Notes under the pieces: generated by a model
The model's database searches: none
Seen by the model: the letters and a program-made list of their open reading frames with translations, nothing else
What the model was told of the DNA's origin: nothing
Position numbers and translations under genes: made by a program
From: a virus
DNA length: 64,000 nucleotides
Strand: one strand, 5' to 3'
IMG/VR virus record: IMGVR_UViG_3300048924_000586
Location: 1 to 64,000 of that record
Shown here: positions 1 to 6,618 of the stretch, piece by piece
Numbering within the stretch: position 1 is the stretch's first letter
How the letters are laid out: each line of letters starts with the position of its first letter

Positions 1-180
1 TCACTTTCCAAGCATTTTTTTAATACGATCGGTGGCGCTGCTGGCTGTTTTTAGCTTCATGTACTCGGCCTCCGCCCTGTCGAGCAAAGGTTGCGCCGTT
101 GGGCCGATCTTATCAACAATGGCGGCGCACTGGAGAAGAAGCTGCTCGGCTGATTCGAGATTCCATTCTGGGAGCTTCAT
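1..180 (-). CDS. small hypothetical protein (59 aa)
   Basis: The ATG at 180 overlaps the TGA of the gene upstream (ATGA), the coupling used through this leftward operon. The product starts MKLPEWNLES, has a Leu/Ala-rich helical middle and ends basic (RIKKMLGK). I recognise no domain. The stop codon is the first three bases of the window, so the gene is complete. It is the last visible member of the leftward operon that begins near 3040. Confidence 0.6.
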   Translation of the reverse strand: MKLPEWNLESAEQLLLQCAAIVDKIGPTAQPLLDRAEAEYMKLKTASSATDRIKKMLGK

Positions 181-434
181 GCTGCCGCCGCCTTTCTCGC
201 ATCCATCTGCTCGCGCGTCTCAAACATATCGTGCCCAGCATTCGGAAAGTCTTGAGCCCAATATCTCCGGCCGACGGCATCGTAGATCTGGTTGCGGCAC
301 GAGTGGCAATACCAACTGAACGATCCATGGTTATACCAGAGCGCTGGCGAGGCCTGGCATCGGGCGCGATTGCAAGACCCGCCCTCGTGTCCTTTGTCTG
401 GCTTGTTTGGTCCGTCGTAATCACCGTAGGCCAT
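177..434 (-). CDS. small Cys/His-containing hypothetical protein (85 aa)
   Basis: The product starts MAYGDYDGPNKPDKGHEGG and holds two cysteine pairs (CNRARC near residue 22 and CHSC near residue 43) plus aromatic-rich stretches, which suggests a small zinc-binding fold. The ATG at 434 overlaps the TGA of the upstream gene, with a GGGAG ribosome-binding site 8 nt before it; a GTG three bases upstream is a possible alternative start. The function is unknown. The chain of ATGA overlaps on both sides supports it as real. Confidence 0.7.
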   Translation of the reverse strand: MAYGDYDGPNKPDKGHEGGSCNRARCQASPALWYNHGSFSWYCHSCRNQIYDAVGRRYWAQDFPNAGHDMFETREQMDARKAAAA

Positions 435-817
435 CACCCCATCTCCCTCGTTTGCGGGGCGGGGTCAGTCTTGACCTGATACAGGCCGCGCTCTGCCCAG
501 TGGAAAACAGCCCCACGGTCGAAGGCGTCACACCGGCAGTTCATCGCCTTGTCCAGTGCTGCTTGCGCTTGCTGCTGCGCCTCCGAAAGCTCTGTAGGCA
601 CCGTCGCCGTGGCGGTTAAGGGGCGGCGAAACTTTCCATCAAAATCGATATCTTTTTGGCAATCCGCCTCACTCGATCGCCAGCCGCCGTGCTCGACTGG
701 CCACCAGACCGGAAGCAAGTAAAGCAGGTGAACCTTCCTCTCGGCGATACACATGCGGCGTCGGCCGTCTTTCCATGGTCCTGTCACCTTGGCCCAACGG
801 ATGCGATATTCATCCAT
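434..817 (-). CDS. hypothetical protein (127 aa)
   Basis: It starts MDEYRIRWAKVTGPWKDGRR behind a strong GGAGGG site about 8 nt upstream, preceded by the CACCACG leader seen at many starts in this window. A helical Gln/Ala-rich segment (SEAQQQAQAALDKAMN) lies in the second half, followed by CRCDAF. No known domain is recognised. It overlaps the 3' end of the upstream gene by 8 nt and the next gene by one base. Confidence 0.65.
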   Translation of the reverse strand: MDEYRIRWAKVTGPWKDGRRRMCIAERKVHLLYLLPVWWPVEHGGWRSSEADCQKDIDFDGKFRRPLTATATVPTELSEAQQQAQAALDKAMNCRCDAFDRGAVFHWAERGLYQVKTDPAPQTREMG

Positions 818-1247
818 TGTCCTGGCCCTCCGTGGTGGCGAAGAGGGTGTCGAGAACCGCTTGCAGACCTGCTTTGGTCGCGACCGCGCCTATGGCATCT
901 GAGGGGATTTCAACCTCGTCGTTCAACCAAGGATCAAAGACGGCACGGACTGCCGATCTGTAAATCGTAACCATTTCGTCGGTCACCGTCATATTCGTCT
1001 GCGGTGCGGGGTTTTTCCGTTCAGCTAGCCAATCCTCGATCTGCGCGAAATAGACATCGTGCGTTTGCTCCGGGCGTATCTTGTAGCTGTAGATCGCCCC
1101 TCCAGATGGCGAACCGCTGCAACCCGTCGATAGCTTCTCGCGATCGATCTGGTCGGCCATTACGCGAAGTTCATCGGCGAGGCGCTCGGCGGTGTCTGCG
1201 CCAAATTTGGCGATTAGGACGTGAGATCGTTCTGGTGCTTCACGCAT
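810..1247 (-). CDS. hypothetical protein (145 aa)
   Basis: I chose the ATG at 1247 (MREAPERSHVLIAKFGADTA) over an upstream in-frame start because a CACCACGGAGGG leader lies just before it. The sequence has an amphipathic first helix (TAERLADELRVMADQIDRE) and a C-terminal half with TVTDEMVTIYRSAV and DAIGAVATKAGLQAVLDTL, a pattern common in small rhizobial phage proteins. The last residues (TTEGQDNG) are encoded by the leader of the next gene. The function is unknown. Confidence 0.65.
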   Translation of the reverse strand: MREAPERSHVLIAKFGADTAERLADELRVMADQIDREKLSTGCSGSPSGGAIYSYKIRPEQTHDVYFAQIEDWLAERKNPAPQTNMTVTDEMVTIYRSAVRAVFDPWLNDEVEIPSDAIGAVATKAGLQAVLDTLFATTEGQDNG

Positions 1248-1335
1248 TGGTCTGGCCCTCCGTGGTGACGCACTTGAAGGATGTATTGCTGCTACCCATT
1301 TGCGTTCCGAGAGTAACAATAGAGGCGCTAATCCG

Positions 1336-1623
1336 GTGACGATTAAGCAGTTCAACTCTGTGCGGCCGATGGCTAACAATAAAACCGCGTACTTCTTCGC
1401 GCAGAAGCTTGAGGATATCCCTCTGTCGCACCGCCAAGATTATGGCCTGGTAGTCGAAAGCCTTCTTGAGAACTGGGGCAATCTTGAAAGGATAAAAGCG
1501 GAAGTTCTGGCGTCGCAAAATGGTTTTACGTGGGGAGTTGAGAAACCTAGAATTGCCGGCAATGAAAGGCGTATCGTGAGCAGCCGTGGAGAATATTTGC
1601 GTCCGATGAAACCTCATGATTAA
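1336..1623 (+). CDS. hypothetical protein (95 aa), strand uncertain
   Basis: A rightward frame with GTG start and AGAGG 10 nt upstream gives a balanced protein (core AYFFAQKLEDIPLSHRQDYG, then LLENWGNLERIKAEVLASQN). An ATG at 1369 is an alternative start. The same DNA is also open leftward from 1617 behind a good GGGAGG site, but that product is rich in His, Arg and Phe and looks like a mirror reading. If real, this gene and the one at 1752 form a rightward insert within the leftward operon. Confidence 0.45.
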   Translation: MTIKQFNSVRPMANNKTAYFFAQKLEDIPLSHRQDYGLVVESLLENWGNLERIKAEVLASQNGFTWGVEKPRIAGNERRIVSSRGEYLRPMKPHD

Positions 1624-2207
1624 ACCTCCCGCATAATCGTCTGTGGCGGTGCCGCCATTGCAATTTCTGATTGGCGCTCCACTTCACTTGTATCGCCGAT
1701 TTCTCGGCGGCTGAGAGATGATTGCGCTCTCGCGATTTCGCGGAGGTCGTTATGCATATCAATCTTTCTATGCTGGCGGATGAGCGTAGAGCCCAAATCT
1801 TTGAAGAAGGGCGTCAGGCAGCCATCGCTAATCTTAGGGCCTTTGATTGCCCCTACGTCACTGATGTGTTCCCGGAGAGGTTTCGAATTTGGTGTGAAGG
1901 TTTTGAATCCGTCGATAGAACCAAGCACTGATGCATTCTGCGGCGCTGGGCTCTGGAGGGAAATATTAACCGAATCGCCACAGGGTTGTAGTTGCGGGGC
2001 GCTGTTGTACGGCGTAGCGCCCCTAACAAGCTTCGGCTCGTCAGATGGAACCATTACATCGCTATTTGCTTGTAGAGCGGGCTCACCCCTGTTCGAGCCT
2101 AGAGGCTGGTCGCTGCCCCCGCGATCAGCCTTTGATACGGCCACATGGTTCTCGGGCGGTGGGGCAGGAGCGGCCGAAGCCGCCCCCTCATTGTTTCTGC
2201 CGCTCAT
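1620..2207 (-). CDS. alternative leftward hypothetical protein (195 aa)
   Basis: This open frame starts on an ATG at 2205-2207 that shares a base with the TGA of the gene upstream, exactly as expected for this coupled operon. The N-terminal half is rich in Ala, Pro and Ser. The C-terminal half is charged (KIDMHNDLREIARAQSSLSR). It conflicts with the Rmf-like frame on the other strand. No domain is recognised. The start coupling favours this reading and the CPY/WxxGF motif favours the other, so both are listed at reduced confidence. Confidence 0.45.
   Translation of the reverse strand: MSGRNNEGAASAAPAPPPENHVAVSKADRGGSDQPLGSNRGEPALQANSDVMVPSDEPKLVRGATPYNSAPQLQPCGDSVNISLQSPAPQNASVLGSIDGFKTFTPNSKPLREHISDVGAIKGPKISDGCLTPFFKDLGSTLIRQHRKIDMHNDLREIARAQSSLSRREIGDTSEVERQSEIAMAAPPQTIMREV
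1752..1931 (+). CDS. Rmf/CrpP-like small protein (59 aa), strand uncertain
   Basis: The product reads MHINLSMLADERRAQIFEEG, then RQAAIANLRAFDCPYVTD, and ends with RFRIWCEGFESVDRTKH. A GR-x-A helix followed by CPY and a W-x-x-GF motif fits the ribosome modulation factor/CrpP family of short proteins. GGAGG lies 5 nt before the ATG. It is wholly antisense to the open frame at 1620-2207, so only one of the two is likely to be the main gene. The family match is by motif only. Confidence 0.45.
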   Translation: MHINLSMLADERRAQIFEEGRQAAIANLRAFDCPYVTDVFPERFRIWCEGFESVDRTKH

Positions 2208-2476
2208 CACGCAGCACGCCGGCGCTGCTGGCCGTTATCGTTGGCCGCGCGCGGGGCAACGGTGCCGCTAGCGACGCGGAGCGCGCTGGCAATCACACGG
2301 TGGCGGCTGCCACGGCGACGCGGAGCCTCATGCCACTTGGCGACCTGGGCGAGGACGGCCGGTGTACTGGTGTCTGGCGAAAGGTTGGCGATGACCTGCA
2401 GGGTGTCTTCCTGCGTGGTCGGGGTGAAGTCGTTGTGGAACTGCTGGGCGAGCTTCTTCGCTTCATGCTGTCTCAT
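2207..2476 (-). CDS. hypothetical protein with C-terminal AANDN motif (89 aa)
   Basis: I placed the start at MRQHEAKKLAQQFHNDF because an AAGGAGA site and an uninterrupted CACCAC-repeat leader lie directly before it; a longer reading would translate the leader. The middle (TPAVLAQVAKWHEAPRRRGS) may contain a helix-turn-helix, but this is uncertain. The tail reads AANDNGQQRRRAA, which resembles an alphaproteobacterial tmRNA tag start and ends in Ala-Ala. It is coupled to the frame at 1620-2207 by a TGATG junction. Confidence 0.7.
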   Translation of the reverse strand: MRQHEAKKLAQQFHNDFTPTTQEDTLQVIANLSPDTSTPAVLAQVAKWHEAPRRRGSRHRVIASALRVASGTVAPRAANDNGQQRRRAA

Positions 2477-2508
2477 GATGGTCTCCTTTGTGGTGGTGGT
2501 GGTGGTGG

Positions 2509-2676
2509 TTAGTTTTGCGCGAGTTCCATCGCACGGTCCCATTCAGCTAGCTGGAAGCCGATCGCGAACGCGAGGGCGACCACGACGAGGGCGAAAGTGA
2601 TCGCCTGTGAGATGTCGCGGTGGGTGTCGAGCTGGATCTTCTGAATGGGGGTAATGTGGATATGACCGCGCTTCAT
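2509..2676 (-). CDS. small single-pass membrane protein (55 aa)
   Basis: The short gene starts MKRGHIHITPIQKIQLDTHR, followed by one hydrophobic segment (AITFALVVVALAFAIGFQLA) and a short acidic tail. GGAGGG lies 7 nt before the ATG, and the ATG overlaps the TGA of the upstream gene (ATGA). It is predicted to sit in the inner membrane with a basic N-terminus. The function is unknown. Confidence 0.65.
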   Translation of the reverse strand: MKRGHIHITPIQKIQLDTHRDISQAITFALVVVALAFAIGFQLAEWDRAMELAQN

Positions 2677-2852
2677 GCTGCGGCCCTCCAGTGGGTGGGC
2701 TCGTAGTAGACATACGTCGAGCCGTCTGGAACGAACCAGAGATTACCGTTGCGCTTGAGCTTCTGCTCGTTGCGGGCGCCGGCCGCGTCGTCGATCTTCG
2801 TGTCGACGACGAGTCCTACGGGTGGAAGTCCTTCGGTGAGTTTCTTCCACAT
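2673..2852 (-). CDS. small hypothetical protein (59 aa)
   Basis: The product starts MWKKLTEGLPPVGLVVDTKI and contains NLWFVPDGSTYVYYEPTHWR near the end. This short beta-rich layout recalls DUF551-like phage proteins, but I cannot confirm the family. The start shares a base with the TGA of the upstream gene (TGATG), and the stop overlaps the next ATG. It is a member of the leftward operon controlled from 3091-3119. Confidence 0.6.
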   Translation of the reverse strand: MWKKLTEGLPPVGLVVDTKIDDAAGARNEQKLKRNGNLWFVPDGSTYVYYEPTHWRAAA

Positions 2853-3040
2853 CAGGGGGCTTCCCGCTTGTTCACGCGGGCATCGCCACGGCGCTTGCCG
2901 GACGGACGACCATGGCGCTTCGCCCTATGGTCAGGCCGGGCCATTGGCTCGGCGGAATATGCTGCATTACGGGATGGGTAGTAGTCGCCTGCCTCGTCAC
3001 AGATCTCGACGAGGCAGGTTCTTCTTCTCTGAGCCGACAT
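2852..3040 (-). CDS. first gene of leftward operon, basic hypothetical protein (62 aa)
   Basis: It starts MSAQRRRTCLVEICDEAGDY and ends with a very basic tail (HGRPSGKRRGDARVNKREAP), so it may bind nucleic acid. The leader has the ACCACCAGAGGAGAC form common to this phage, with a short CCGC/GCGG hairpin around an ACTACCAAC loop just upstream (3066-3082). The promoter with its embedded operator lies at 3091-3119. The function is unknown. Confidence 0.65.
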   Translation of the reverse strand: MSAQRRRTCLVEICDEAGDYYPSRNAAYSAEPMARPDHRAKRHGRPSGKRRGDARVNKREAP

Positions 3041-3090
3041 GGGCAGTCTCCTCTGGTGGTGTACCCCGCGTTGGTAGTGCGGTGAGGAGA

Positions 3091-3119
3091 TGTATAGTGT
3101 GCGAATCGCACCCTGTCAA
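3091..3119 (-). promoter_or_regulatory. leftward promoter with repressor-1 operator in its spacer
   Basis: Read leftward, a perfect -35 TTGACA (3119-3114) is followed by a 17-nt spacer and -10 TATACA (3096-3091). The spacer is itself a palindrome, GTGCGATTCGCAC flanked by GG and AC. A repressor bound there would block RNA polymerase. The promoter lies between the end of repressor 1 and the leftward operon it should drive. Confidence 0.8.
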
Positions 3120-3126
3120 TTCATTA

Positions 3127-3142
3127 GTGTGCGAAACGCACC
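3127..3142. promoter_or_regulatory. second repressor-1 operator
   Basis: GTGTGCGAAACGCACC is nearly identical to the operator within the leftward promoter 13 bases away (GTGTGCGAATCGCACC). It sits directly upstream of the -35 element and directly after the repressor stop codon. Paired sites at this spacing suggest cooperative binding. Confidence 0.75.
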
Positions 3143-3844
3143 TTAAATGAGCGGGCTGTATCGGCCAACAACGATTCCTACGATTCGCACCTCCGAGCCG
3201 GCATCGCTATGGCGCTTTTCCAGCTCGACCTGAGTTTCGAGTTCGAGGCTATCGGTCATGAGCTTACCGCCTTCGGAGTAAACCTTGATAGTGTGCTCAC
3301 GAAGGCCGGCGTGGACCCGCTCGACATCAACGAGTAGGCCAGGCCGCAGCGCGATCGGCGCCATGTCAAAGTGTAGGATGATTGCGAATTCCCCATCGGG
3401 AATGCGACGACTGACGCTATTCCCGACAACCCTCCGAGCATATTGTATCGAGGGCGGGTAATTCGGCTGTGCTGGCACCATCGTGGTGTCATCTAGCGGT
3501 ACATCATCGCCTTCGCGCCAGAGTCCGCCTGCAGCTTCTCCATAAATAGGAAGGTTTCCGGGCACGGGAATGGCTTCATTGTCTTCTTCTTGTAAGCCAA
3601 TAGATCGCATCTGCGGCTCAAACACATCCATGGCTAGAAGCCATTCCAGCTTTACCTTGAACGCGAGAGCATACTGGACGGCTGAGAACTCGTCGAAGGC
3701 ACGAGATCCAGTTTCATGAGGCTTATAAGTGTTTTCGTTCCAGCCGAAGTGACGGACCGCCTCGGGCAGGCTCTTAAAGCCTGCCTCCGTTCGTGCCTCA
3801 CGCAAGCGGAGCGCCCTGATTTCTTTTAATTTTTCTTTATCCAC
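3143..3844 (-). CDS. repressor 1: HTH plus S24/LexA-like domain (233 aa)
   Basis: This is a phage repressor of the LexA/CI type. The GTG start at 3844 (VDKEKLKEIRALRLREARTE) is chosen because a GGAG site lies about 8 nt upstream and longer readings would run through the operator region. Residues 8-60 form a helix-turn-helix (SLPEAVRHFGWNENTYKPHE). The C-terminal half matches S24 peptidases: VVGNSVSRRIPDGEF carries the likely catalytic Ser and LREHTIKVYSEGG the likely Lys, so RecA-stimulated self-cleavage is plausible. Operators lie on both sides of the gene, which suggests autoregulation. It is probably one of two immunity repressors in this element. Confidence 0.85.
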   Translation of the reverse strand: MDKEKLKEIRALRLREARTEAGFKSLPEAVRHFGWNENTYKPHETGSRAFDEFSAVQYALAFKVKLEWLLAMDVFEPQMRSIGLQEEDNEAIPVPGNLPIYGEAAGGLWREGDDVPLDDTTMVPAQPNYPPSIQYARRVVGNSVSRRIPDGEFAIILHFDMAPIALRPGLLVDVERVHAGLREHTIKVYSEGGKLMTDSLELETQVELEKRHSDAGSEVRIVGIVVGRYSPLI

Positions 3845-3860
3845 GGCGTTTCTCCAAGAA

Positions 3861-3876
3861 GTGTGCGCTGCGTACC
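3861..3876. promoter_or_regulatory. degenerate repressor-1 operator near repressor start
   Basis: GTGTGCGCTGCGTACC matches the operator pattern in its left half and has changes in the right half. It lies 17 bases upstream of the repressor GTG, a good position for autoregulation by a weaker site. Confidence 0.55.
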
Positions 3877-3908
3877 ATAAAAAAATGACGCGCGCCGCAA
3901 CTTTTTTA

Positions 3909-3937
3909 TTGACGATCGTGTGCGATACGCATACGGT
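3909..3937 (+). promoter_or_regulatory. rightward early promoter with repressor-1 operator
   Basis: TTGACG (3909-3914), a 17-nt spacer and TACGGT (3932-3937) form a rightward promoter. The operator GTGTGCGATACGCATAC (3918-3934) fills the spacer, mirroring the leftward promoter at 3091. It should drive the early rightward genes at 4305-6618 when repressor 1 is absent. Confidence 0.65.
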
Positions 3938-4304
3938 CTGTCTTGTCACCAGATGGCGGGGGCCTGACGGAGACGCAACAACATGGCGGAACGTACACAA
4001 TCCTGCACAAGAAGAAGAGCAAAGCTCCACGGTACTGACAGATGCGGCCTAGCGCGCGAGCGAGGGCCGCCAAGAAGAAGCCAACCGGGCAGCCCGACCC
4101 AAGCGGGACAAGACCCTGAGACGCGGCCAAATCATTTCAGGAGGTTCATTTGATACAGGAATATAGCGGCAGAAGAAAAGTTGAAAAACAGGGGGGTCGG
4201 AGAAGATTCCTCGAATACCACAAGCCGCCATGAGGGCGGCTCTTTCTCGAACGCCGTGCGCGGCGCTGGAGAAAGAGGAATAGGGAAGGGCGGCCAAAAG
4301 TCGA
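3938..4304. other. early leader region with unresolved tiny frames
   Basis: I see no convincing gene here. Candidate frames are a 56-aa Arg/Pro-rich one from ATG 3983, a 25-aa frame from ATG 4042, and a 27-aa frame from TTG 4150 behind a very good AGGAGG site (product starts MIQEYSGRRKVEKQ). The last has the best start signal. The stretch is transcribed if the promoter at 3909 is used. Confidence 0.35.
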
Positions 4305-4550
4305 ATGCACACCGTGTGTATGTCGCCGCTCTTCCCTGACTTGATTGCTTGTTGCGGCCAAGCTGCTTTCGAAATCCATAAACTAGACGCTGCGACAAGC
4401 AAAACCTTTTGGCGGGCGGCCAGAAATACACCTAAACCCATGAACTCGGCGCCGCTCGCCGACACCAATAGCCTGCCTGCCATACAGCAAACGAAAACCA
4501 CCATCTGCTCGCAGGCAGGCTCACCACACCACCACGAGGAGACGACATGA
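4305..4550 (+). CDS. possible small hypothetical protein (81 aa)
   Basis: The frame starts MHTVCMSPLFPDLIACCGQA and ends four bases into the next gene (ATGA overlap). The last residues (SPHHHEETT) are encoded by the leader of the following gene, so translation here would run through that leader and its hairpin. There is no clear ribosome-binding site, and the four early cysteines give no recognisable motif. It may be a coupled leader frame rather than a functional protein. Confidence 0.35.
   Translation: MHTVCMSPLFPDLIACCGQAAFEIHKLDAATSKTFWRAARNTPKPMNSAPLADTNSLPAIQQTKTTICSQAGSPHHHEETT
4471..4546 (+). promoter_or_regulatory. start-associated leader: hairpin plus CACCAC/GAGGAGA
   Basis: A perfect 10-bp stem (GCCTGCCTGC at 4471-4480 with GCAGGCAGGC at 4511-4520) encloses a 30-nt loop containing AAAACCACCATC. 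TCACCACACCACCACGAGGA then leads into the ATG at 4547. It is one copy of the leader module repeated across the window. Confidence 0.6.
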
Positions 4551-5140
4551 CCAACACCGCGAGAAGATCGACCGGCGCCCGAAATGAAAGCGTCCAACTT
4601 GCTGCCCAGCGTCTCTATGATGATGCGGGCCGCGTTACAAAGGCCGCCGTCGACGCGTTGATCCTTGAGATCCGCAAGCGGCCATTCCTTCACGAAGATG
4701 CCTACCGGATCGCAGCCGAGACGCTCATCGCCGGCCTGCATCACCAAGACAACGCCAAGGTGAAGCGTGGAGTCGATATCGGATCGGTGACGCTTCCGAT
4801 CGTCGCCAATGATGCGCCGAGCACGTTTGTGCCTCAGAGCGCCGCATCAGTGAGTGCGAGCAATCAGCGCCTCCAGCGTTTCGCTGTCACGCTCACCGGC
4901 CTATACCTCTTCAAAATCAAGGACGGCAATGGTGGCGAGGTTCACCTCGGCCAGGCTACGCCGGATCAGGTCCGCATCACCGCCGATCACTACCGAGCGC
5001 AGGGAGCGACGATGGTTCGCACCGCTCGATGGCTCGACCGCATCATCGCCGGATCCAAGGAAAATCAGCCTATCCATGTATCCCTCCGCCTCGCCGAGAT
5101 CGAGCGGATGAAGGAAATGGCTTTTAGTTCCGAGGTTTAG
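4547..5140 (+). CDS. hypothetical early protein (197 aa)
   Basis: It starts MTNTARRSTGARNESVQLAA with GAGGAGA 5 nt before the ATG. The N-terminal third is basic and helical. The middle contains VANDAPSTFVPQ, a near match to the ANDN motif, and the C-terminal half (QRFAVTLTGLYLFKIKDGNG, then RTARWLDRIIAGSKENQPI) looks globular. No domain is recognised. It is the first well-supported gene after the repressor-1 rightward promoter, so it could be an early regulator. Confidence 0.75.
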   Translation: MTNTARRSTGARNESVQLAAQRLYDDAGRVTKAAVDALILEIRKRPFLHEDAYRIAAETLIAGLHHQDNAKVKRGVDIGSVTLPIVANDAPSTFVPQSAASVSASNQRLQRFAVTLTGLYLFKIKDGNGGEVHLGQATPDQVRITADHYRAQGATMVRTARWLDRIIAGSKENQPIHVSLRLAEIERMKEMAFSSEV

Positions 5141-5338
5141 GCCTCGGTGGGCGGCCGGTCAGGTGTTGCAACCCATAGGGCAGGCGCCGCCCAATTCTTT
5201 GCAGATCGGCCAGATGAAGGTCGGAACCCGCGTAGTTCGCGCCGGTCTGCTACTCCTTTGCTTGTTGGTGCCAACCTCCGCTCGCTACCCAAAGACGGCG
5301 CGCGCCAACAAGCGAACCATTTCACGGGAGATATGAAA

Positions 5339-5542
5339 ATGTCCGATTACAATAAGCCACGCCTTATCAGTATGAATGACGCCTGCCGCCTGACCTCAAT
5401 GAGTCGGACGATGATCAATCGTTATCGTGCTGAAGGCCGGTTCCCGGTTCATGTCGAACTTGGCGAACGACGTGTCGCCTTTGTTCGCGAGGAAGTCGAA
5501 GCGTGGATCGAGGAAAAGATCACGGCTCGCAAGGTGAAATAA
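5339..5542 (+). CDS. AlpA-like DNA-binding protein (67 aa)
   Basis: This is a small winged helix-turn-helix regulator of the AlpA/excisionase type. MNDACRLTSMSRTMINRYRA forms the HTH and EGRFPVHVELGERRVAF the wing; the C-terminal helix is EEVEAWIEEKI. I chose ATG 5339 over ATG 5333 because GGGAG sits 8 nt upstream of it and only 2 nt upstream of the other. In prophages such proteins act in excision or early gene activation. It is placed after repressor 1 in the early rightward cluster. Confidence 0.8.
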   Translation: MSDYNKPRLISMNDACRLTSMSRTMINRYRAEGRFPVHVELGERRVAFVREEVEAWIEEKITARKVK

Positions 5543-5547
5543 GCATC

Positions 5548-5685
5548 TGCGGCGGCCAATGAGTAGACGAAAACCAACCTTCGTTCGCCGCCGCACACCA
5601 ACACCGCCGGGCCAACGCCTCCTCGTAACCCATTCAGAGGTCGCCCGGCGGTCACCACACCACGAAACCCAGAGGAGATCACCAC
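5548..5685 (+). promoter_or_regulatory. two-hairpin leader before the IS110-like gene
   Basis: Two perfect stems follow each other: TGCGGCGGC (5548-5556) with GCCGCCGCA (5587-5595), and ACCGCCGGGC (5603-5612) with GCCCGGCGGT (5643-5652). Both loops hold ACCAAC or CCAACG. CACCACACCACG and CAGAGGAGATCACCAC follow before the ATG at 5686. This is the most structured copy of the leader module. Confidence 0.6.
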
Positions 5686-6618
5686 ATGAACATGCTCGTT
5701 TCGCCAGCAGCAATTTGCGCGGCAATTCAAATTCCTGAAGTGGCCACAACAGCGATGCAATCCTTAGCGCTATCGCCGCGTCAGGAACCCTTCACCACCA
5801 ATATCAGCCACTACGAAGCGATCGATAAGATCGTCGAGTTCTATCGCCTCCGGCAAGATATGATCCGCGCGAGAACGAAACTCATTCTGCAGGCTCAAGC
5901 CTCCCTTCGGCGGTTGTTCAATGGCGACAAGGAATTGGCGGCGAAGAGCTTTGCGGAAGCAGCAAAGGAGACCGACCATTACCTCCGTCCGATGCTCTCG
6001 CCATATTTGACCGCCCTCGACGTTTTCGACAGGCAGCAGTCAGATTACGAAAAGCAGTTGGTGAAGGCTGTCAAGGTGCTGCCGATCTATACGTGGGCAA
6101 AGGAATTGAAGGGTCTCGGCGATCTTTCACTGGCCTGTATCATCGGCGAGGCTAGTGGTTACGGTAAAGAGAGCGGCGATTTTTATTCGGTTGGCGATTT
6201 CAAATCTGTATCAGCGCTCTGGAAGCGCATGGGTCTTGCGGTGATGAACGGCCACCGCCAGGGCGCGCCCGGCAAGGGCGCGACCGCAGAAGACTGGATC
6301 GTCGAGGGCTACAGCAAGACGCGGCGCTCGGTCATGTGGAACGTCGGTAACTCCCTGATCCTGTCCATGGGCAAATTCCGGCCGATGTACGGCGAGGATA
6401 TCCGCGCTAACCCTGCGTACACTGAACTGCAGTGCGTGTTCGCCGAACGGGCTCGATACGAAGCCGAGCGCCTGCCTCACAAGTGCGGCACACCTATCAA
6501 GGAAAGCGCGACCGGCAAGGACAGCTATACGCTCCACGCAGCGAACCGCGCAAAGCGGTACACCGAGAAGCGCCTGCTACGTATGCTGTTCGCTGAGTGG
6601 CGCCGGTGCATGGGCTAG
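5686..6618 (+). CDS. IS110/IS116-family C-terminal (Transposase_20-like) domain protein (310 aa)
   Basis: Residues 50-100 are a helical, coiled-coil-like region. Residues about 140-310 resemble the C-terminal helix-hairpin-helix domain of IS110-family transposases: ELKGLGDLSLACIIGEASG, then FKSVSALWKRMGLAVMNGHR, then RRSVMWNVGNSLIL and a final ANRAKRYTEKRLLRMLFAEW. The N-terminal DEDD/RuvC-like catalytic domain of active IS110 enzymes is not visible, so it is either a domesticated DNA-binding derivative or only structurally similar. The start has CAGAGGAGA upstream. It ends tail to tail with the leftward gene, overlapping 4 nt. Confidence 0.6.
   Translation: MNMLVSPAAICAAIQIPEVATTAMQSLALSPRQEPFTTNISHYEAIDKIVEFYRLRQDMIRARTKLILQAQASLRRLFNGDKELAAKSFAEAAKETDHYLRPMLSPYLTALDVFDRQQSDYEKQLVKAVKVLPIYTWAKELKGLGDLSLACIIGEASGYGKESGDFYSVGDFKSVSALWKRMGLAVMNGHRQGAPGKGATAEDWIVEGYSKTRRSVMWNVGNSLILSMGKFRPMYGEDIRANPAYTELQCVFAERARYEAERLPHKCGTPIKESATGKDSYTLHAANRAKRYTEKRLLRMLFAEWRRCMG

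Noticed and set aside
1240-1617. Leftward frame of 125 codons with a good GGGAGG site
   Set aside because: The product is rich in His, Arg and Phe with no plausible fold; kept only as part of the strand conflict finding.
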